Assembly (NCBI GenBank): GCA_023398855.1
Contig: JAEWRS010000543.1
Span: 1 to 15,954 of the forward strand
Reading direction: 5' to 3'
From: Bacillota bacterium
Lineage (GTDB): Bacteria > Bacillota > Clostridia > Lachnospirales > Lachnospiraceae
DNA length: 15,954 nt
The translations under genes and the position numbers were made by a program. The notes below the pieces were generated by a model. It did no database searches and was not told the DNA's origin. It worked only from the letters and a program-made list of their open reading frames with translations. Position 1 is the stretch's first letter. Each line of letters begins with the position of its first letter. Positions 13,256-15,954 of this stretch are shown here, piece by piece.

Positions 13256-14140
13256 ATGAAAGTTCTTGAAAAGCATCCCATGATCATGATCGTGACCGGA
13301 ATCATAGGAATTTCCCTTTCCGCGATTTTTGTCAAATATTCCCAGGCTCCTTCTGTAGTAACGGCTGCATACCGGCTTTTGTGGACGGTGGGACTTATGA
13401 CTCCTGCGGTATTTGGGAGCGCCAAAGTCAGGGAGGAATTAAGACGGACGGATAGAAAGACCATGGCATTGTGCGCAGTAAGCGGGATATTTCTGGCCCT
13501 TCATTTTACGGCATGGTTTGAGTCCTTAAGGCAGACTTCAGTGGCAAGCTCAACGGCAATTGTCTGCACCGAGGTCATTTGGGTGGCTCTGGGCTTTGTG
13601 GTATTTTTAAATGGCAGGATCAAAAAGGCGGCCCTTGGAAGCATTGCCCTTACCGTACTTGGCAGCCTGCTCATCGCTTTTTCTGATTATTCAGCAGGAG
13701 GGGACCATTTGTCAGGAGATGGGCTTGCACTGGCTGCGGCCATATTTTCAGCAGTTTACACCCTTATCGGCAGAGAAGTGAGGAAAAAAATGTCGACAAC
13801 ATCCTACACTTATATTGTGTATGCTTTTTGTGCATTGGTGCTCTGTATTTTTACAGCGGGGGCAGGGATTCCTTTCTCTGGTTATGGGATCAGCTCTGCA
13901 GTGGTGGGGCTTCTTCTGGCCGTGTTCTCCACGTTGCTTGGGCACAGCATGTTCAGCTGGTGCTTAAAATATTTATCCCCCTCCTTTGTGTCCGCTTCCA
14001 AGCTCTGTGAGCCAGTGGTGGCAGCCATATTTGCGGTATTTCTTTTTGCTGAGCTGCCGGCTCTTTTGCAGGTTGCAGGAGGCTTAATAACCATTGGCGG
14101 TGTGCTTCTGTATTCTAAAGTTGAGAAAAATGGGGAATGA
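13256..14140 (+). CDS. EamA/DMT-superfamily transporter (RhaT/YdcZ-like permease)
   Basis: A 294-residue membrane protein with about ten hydrophobic segments in two homologous halves, the usual EamA architecture and size. Typical features are the opening IMIVTGIIGISLSAIFVKYSQAPSVVTAAYRLLWTVGLM, the HFTAWFESLRQTSVASSTAIVCTEVIWVAL block of the first half, and LGHSMFSWCLKYLSPSFVSASKLCEPVVAAIFAVFLFAELP of the second. AAAGGAGA lies five bases before the ATG. Members export or import metabolites such as amino acids or drugs; substrate cannot be read from the sequence. It has its own promoter with an inverted repeat, so it is probably regulated separately from its neighbours. No clear terminator follows. 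Confidence 0.92.
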   Translation: MKVLEKHPMIMIVTGIIGISLSAIFVKYSQAPSVVTAAYRLLWTVGLMTPAVFGSAKVREELRRTDRKTMALCAVSGIFLALHFTAWFESLRQTSVASSTAIVCTEVIWVALGFVVFLNGRIKKAALGSIALTVLGSLLIAFSDYSAGGDHLSGDGLALAAAIFSAVYTLIGREVRKKMSTTSYTYIVYAFCALVLCIFTAGAGIPFSGYGISSAVVGLLLAVFSTLLGHSMFSWCLKYLSPSFVSASKLCEPVVAAIFAVFLFAELPALLQVAGGLITIGGVLLYSKVEKNGE

Positions 14141-14223
14141 TTTTTCTTGTGATTCCCGTAAAATCATGTTACCCTATAAAACGTGGAACAACTTCCATAA
14201 TATATAGAAAAGGATTTTAAGTA

Positions 14224-15633
14224 ATGATCATGCAAGGAAATAATGGGGGTACGATTAGAAAATGCGTTCTTCTGGCAGTTATGTTTATGCTGGCAGGAAC
14301 AACAATTGCACAGGCAGATGATACTTCAAAATTTGTTTCAGGGACCAGGATTAACGGTGTGCTTGTTGGTGGAATGACAGTTGAAGAAGCAAAGATGCAG
14401 GTAGAAGGCTTTTATAGCAGAGAATATCAACTTACTATCATGGAGAAGAACGGTGCGAATGAGGTTATCAGCGGCCCTGAGATTGGCTTTCAGGTGGCTT
14501 TTAATGATGGGCTTCAGGCCGTACTGGAAGAGCAGAATGCTACAGGACGGGTGACAGGACCTGCTGCTGACAATACCCATACACAAAAGGGAGCTGTCAG
14601 CTATGACGAAGGAAAACTAAAGGGAAAGCTGAATTCTCTTTCTTGCATAAGCGGAGAAAATATTGTTGTTACCCAAAATGCCCGGATTTCTGACTGGCAG
14701 CCCGGAGCCTCCTTTGCTATTTTGCCGGAGGTGCAGGGAAACAGCGTGAATCTTGAAAAACTGGAAGCAATGGTCAAGGCTGCGTTAAATGAAGAACTTT
14801 CCCAAATTAATATAGAAGAATCAGGCTGTTATGATACGGTAACCGTTGCGTCAGAGGATGCCGGATTGGTCGCCCAGCGGGATGCTCTTAACCGCGTGAG
14901 GCAAATGGAAATTACCTATGCCTTTGGTGACCAGTCAGCGGTCTTAAAAGGAGAAGAAATCTGTTCCTGGATATCGGGGATGACGGGAGAAGTGATAAAC
15001 CTGAGAGGAGAAAAAGTTTCTGCTTACATAAAGGCGCTGGCAGATAAGTATGATACAGCAGGAAAGGAACGGGCATTTCGCGTTACAGGCGGAAAAGCCT
15101 CCCTTCTTCCAGGTTCTTTTGGCCAAAAGTTAGATCAGACGGGGGAAAGCGGGGCCCTGGCAGCACTTATTCAGTCAGGACAAAGCCAGAAAAGGGAGCC
15201 GAAATACGTTTACACTGTGGCTGAAAAGAGTAAAGCCTGGGGAGGGAATTTTGTTGAGATAGATCTGGCGGCCCAGCATGTTTACCTGTATAAAGATGGT
15301 GTACTGACTTGGGATTCCCCTTGTGTGACAGGAAATGTTTCCAAAGACCACACAACTCCGGAAGGTATTTTCAACCTCGCCTATAAGGAGACAGACCGGA
15401 TTTTAAGGGGAGCAAAGCAAGCGGACGGCACCTATGAATACGAAAGCCATGTAAATTACTGGATGCCGTTTAACGGAGGAATCGGTCTTCATGATGCCAC
15501 CTGGAGAACCCGGTTCGGCGGAGATATTTATCAGACAAAGGGAAGCCATGGCTGCATTAACCTTCCGCCCGATAAAGCAAAGGCTTTATACGGTCTGGTT
15601 TATTCAGGGATACCTGTCATCTGCCATGTTTAA
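14224..15633 (+). CDS. Secreted L,D-transpeptidase (YkuD domain) with N-terminal peptidoglycan-binding-type region
   Basis: A 469-residue exported cell-wall enzyme. The signal peptide spans about residues 12-31 (VLLAVMFMLAGTTIAQA), with likely signal peptidase I cleavage after Ala31. The middle (about 35-330) resembles the PG_binding_4 type repeats found before clostridial YkuD domains (INGVLVGGMTVEEAK). The catalytic domain begins near FVEIDLAAQHVYLYKDGVLTWDSPCVTG, with His423 in GLHDATW and the nucleophile Cys444 in SHGCINLP. It should form 3-3 meso-diaminopimelate cross-links or attach substrates to peptidoglycan. The ATG at 14224 follows AGGA by nine bases. It is probably monocistronic: a strong terminator lies downstream at 15699. 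An overlapping reading frame at 15491-15802 has no support. Confidence 0.92.
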   Translation: MIMQGNNGGTIRKCVLLAVMFMLAGTTIAQADDTSKFVSGTRINGVLVGGMTVEEAKMQVEGFYSREYQLTIMEKNGANEVISGPEIGFQVAFNDGLQAVLEEQNATGRVTGPAADNTHTQKGAVSYDEGKLKGKLNSLSCISGENIVVTQNARISDWQPGASFAILPEVQGNSVNLEKLEAMVKAALNEELSQINIEESGCYDTVTVASEDAGLVAQRDALNRVRQMEITYAFGDQSAVLKGEEICSWISGMTGEVINLRGEKVSAYIKALADKYDTAGKERAFRVTGGKASLLPGSFGQKLDQTGESGALAALIQSGQSQKREPKYVYTVAEKSKAWGGNFVEIDLAAQHVYLYKDGVLTWDSPCVTGNVSKDHTTPEGIFNLAYKETDRILRGAKQADGTYEYESHVNYWMPFNGGIGLHDATWRTRFGGDIYQTKGSHGCINLPPDKAKALYGLVYSGIPVICHV

Positions 15634-15655
15634 TCAGAGAAATAGCAAGGAAAGA

Positions 15656-15675
15656 AGGTTACAAAGGAGTAACCT
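15656..15675 (+). other. Small hairpin downstream of the L,D-transpeptidase gene
   Basis: AGGTTAC and GTAACCT form perfect seven-base arms around AAAGGA, 22 bases after the stop codon. No T-tract follows. It may help stabilise the transcript end or be a binding site; nothing more can be said. Confidence 0.45.
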
Positions 15676-15698
15676 GATAGCTGATAATCCATATTACG

Positions 15699-15734
15699 TG
15701 CAGCCCAACTCTTTTGAGAGTGGGCTGCATTTTT
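15699..15734 (+). terminator. Strong terminator after the L,D-transpeptidase gene
   Basis: TGCAGCCC and GGGCTGCA pair, followed above a bulge by ACTCT/AGAGT around TTTG; five T follow at 15730-15734. This is the strongest intrinsic terminator in the last third of the window. Confidence 0.9.
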
Positions 15735-15791
15735 ATGTTATCATTTATATTACAAGGAATCAGGACATAGAGGTTTTTGGGTGTGAAAAAA

Positions 15792-15829
15792 ATTACTATT
15801 AGAGTAATAAATATTAAAATACGGCATAG
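15792..15829 (+). repeat. Paired AT-rich inverted repeats upstream of the last gene
   Basis: ATTACT/AGTAAT (15792-15797, 15803-15808) and AGTAA/TTACT (15818-15822, 15825-15829) use the same five-base word in alternating directions. They lie 23-60 bases upstream of the -35 box at 15852 and could be regulator sites, but such AT-rich words also arise by chance. Confidence 0.35.
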
Positions 15830-15851
15830 TAATCTTACTCAATTGAAACTA

Positions 15852-15880
15852 TTTACATATTAAATAAAATAAAGTATCAT
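15852..15880 (+). promoter_or_regulatory. Promoter of the gene at the right edge
   Basis: TTTACA (15852-15857), a 17-base AT-rich spacer and TATCAT (15875-15880). Spacing is ideal and each box is one mismatch from consensus. A leader of about 40 bases would precede the start codon at 15927. Confidence 0.65.
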
Positions 15881-15926
15881 AAGTCCATCAGAAAATACAA
15901 CCAAAACGTTAAAAAGGAGAGAAACA

Positions 15927-15954
15927 ATGAGAACGTTTCAAGTATGTATCGTTG
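15927..15954 (+). CDS. Start of an unidentified gene, 3' partial
   Basis: ATG with AAGGAGA six bases upstream opens a frame reading MRTFQVCIV to the end of the window. Nine residues are too few to identify the protein. The good RBS and promoter make the start credible. Confidence 0.65.

Noticed and set aside
15491..15802. 103-residue + strand frame over the YkuD gene end
   Set aside because: It overlaps the catalytic end of the transpeptidase and runs through the terminator.
1..15954. tRNA, rRNA, prophage, transposase or toxin-antitoxin genes
   Set aside because: I looked for them by eye on both strands and found no supporting pattern.

Overview
The window looks like a chromosomal segment of an anaerobic Firmicute, most likely a Lachnospiraceae / Clostridium cluster XIVa organism (Lacrimispora- or Hungatella-like). 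The reasons are moderate GC, strong AGGAGG-type ribosome binding sites, tandem FeoA genes ahead of FeoB, a FeoB-associated Cys-rich micropeptide, a TPP-riboswitch HMP-type transporter and U-tract terminators. This is inference from gene content; there is no rRNA or tRNA to test it. All recognised genes lie on the + strand.

Layout. (1) 1-927: 3' part of a multi-S1-domain RNA-binding protein (ribosomal protein S1-like), closed by a terminator. (2) 1022-3082: a lipoprotein M13 (neprilysin-like) zinc peptidase with its own terminator. (3) 3168-7398: a ferrous iron locus, feoA-feoA-feoB, a 45-aa Cys-rich membrane protein, an unusual cysteine-rich Fur-family regulator and an HD-GYP protein. It is driven by a near-consensus promoter whose -10 box lies inside a 20-bp palindrome, followed at once by a Fur-box-like palindrome. 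Three intergenic sites in this block share GTTAG-N5-ACTAA. (4) 7414-10532: a thiamine-precursor uptake operon: consensus promoter, TPP riboswitch, terminator, thiamine-binding protein, ThiX-type permease, ThiY-type binding protein and ThiZ-type ATPase. The ThiY gene has an in-frame TAA just after its lipobox, so it is broken or mis-sequenced there.

(5) 10559-12982: two 133-bp direct repeats, differing at three positions, each starting in the U-tract of a terminator. They flank a MerR-family regulator with a GyrI-like C-terminal region and an orphan dihydrodipicolinate-reductase-like / 2,4-diaminopentanoate-dehydrogenase-like enzyme. The repeat folds into several hairpins and one substitution between copies keeps base pairing as G-U, which suggests a structured RNA or DNA element. 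(6) 13182-15926: an EamA/DMT transporter with an inverted repeat in its promoter, a secreted L,D-transpeptidase, a strong terminator and an AT-rich upstream region. (7) 15927-end: the first codons of a further gene.

The most interesting items are the shared operator motif in the iron locus with the cysteine-rich Fur variant and HD-GYP gene, the structured repeat pair around the MerR-dehydrogenase module, and the interrupted thiY.
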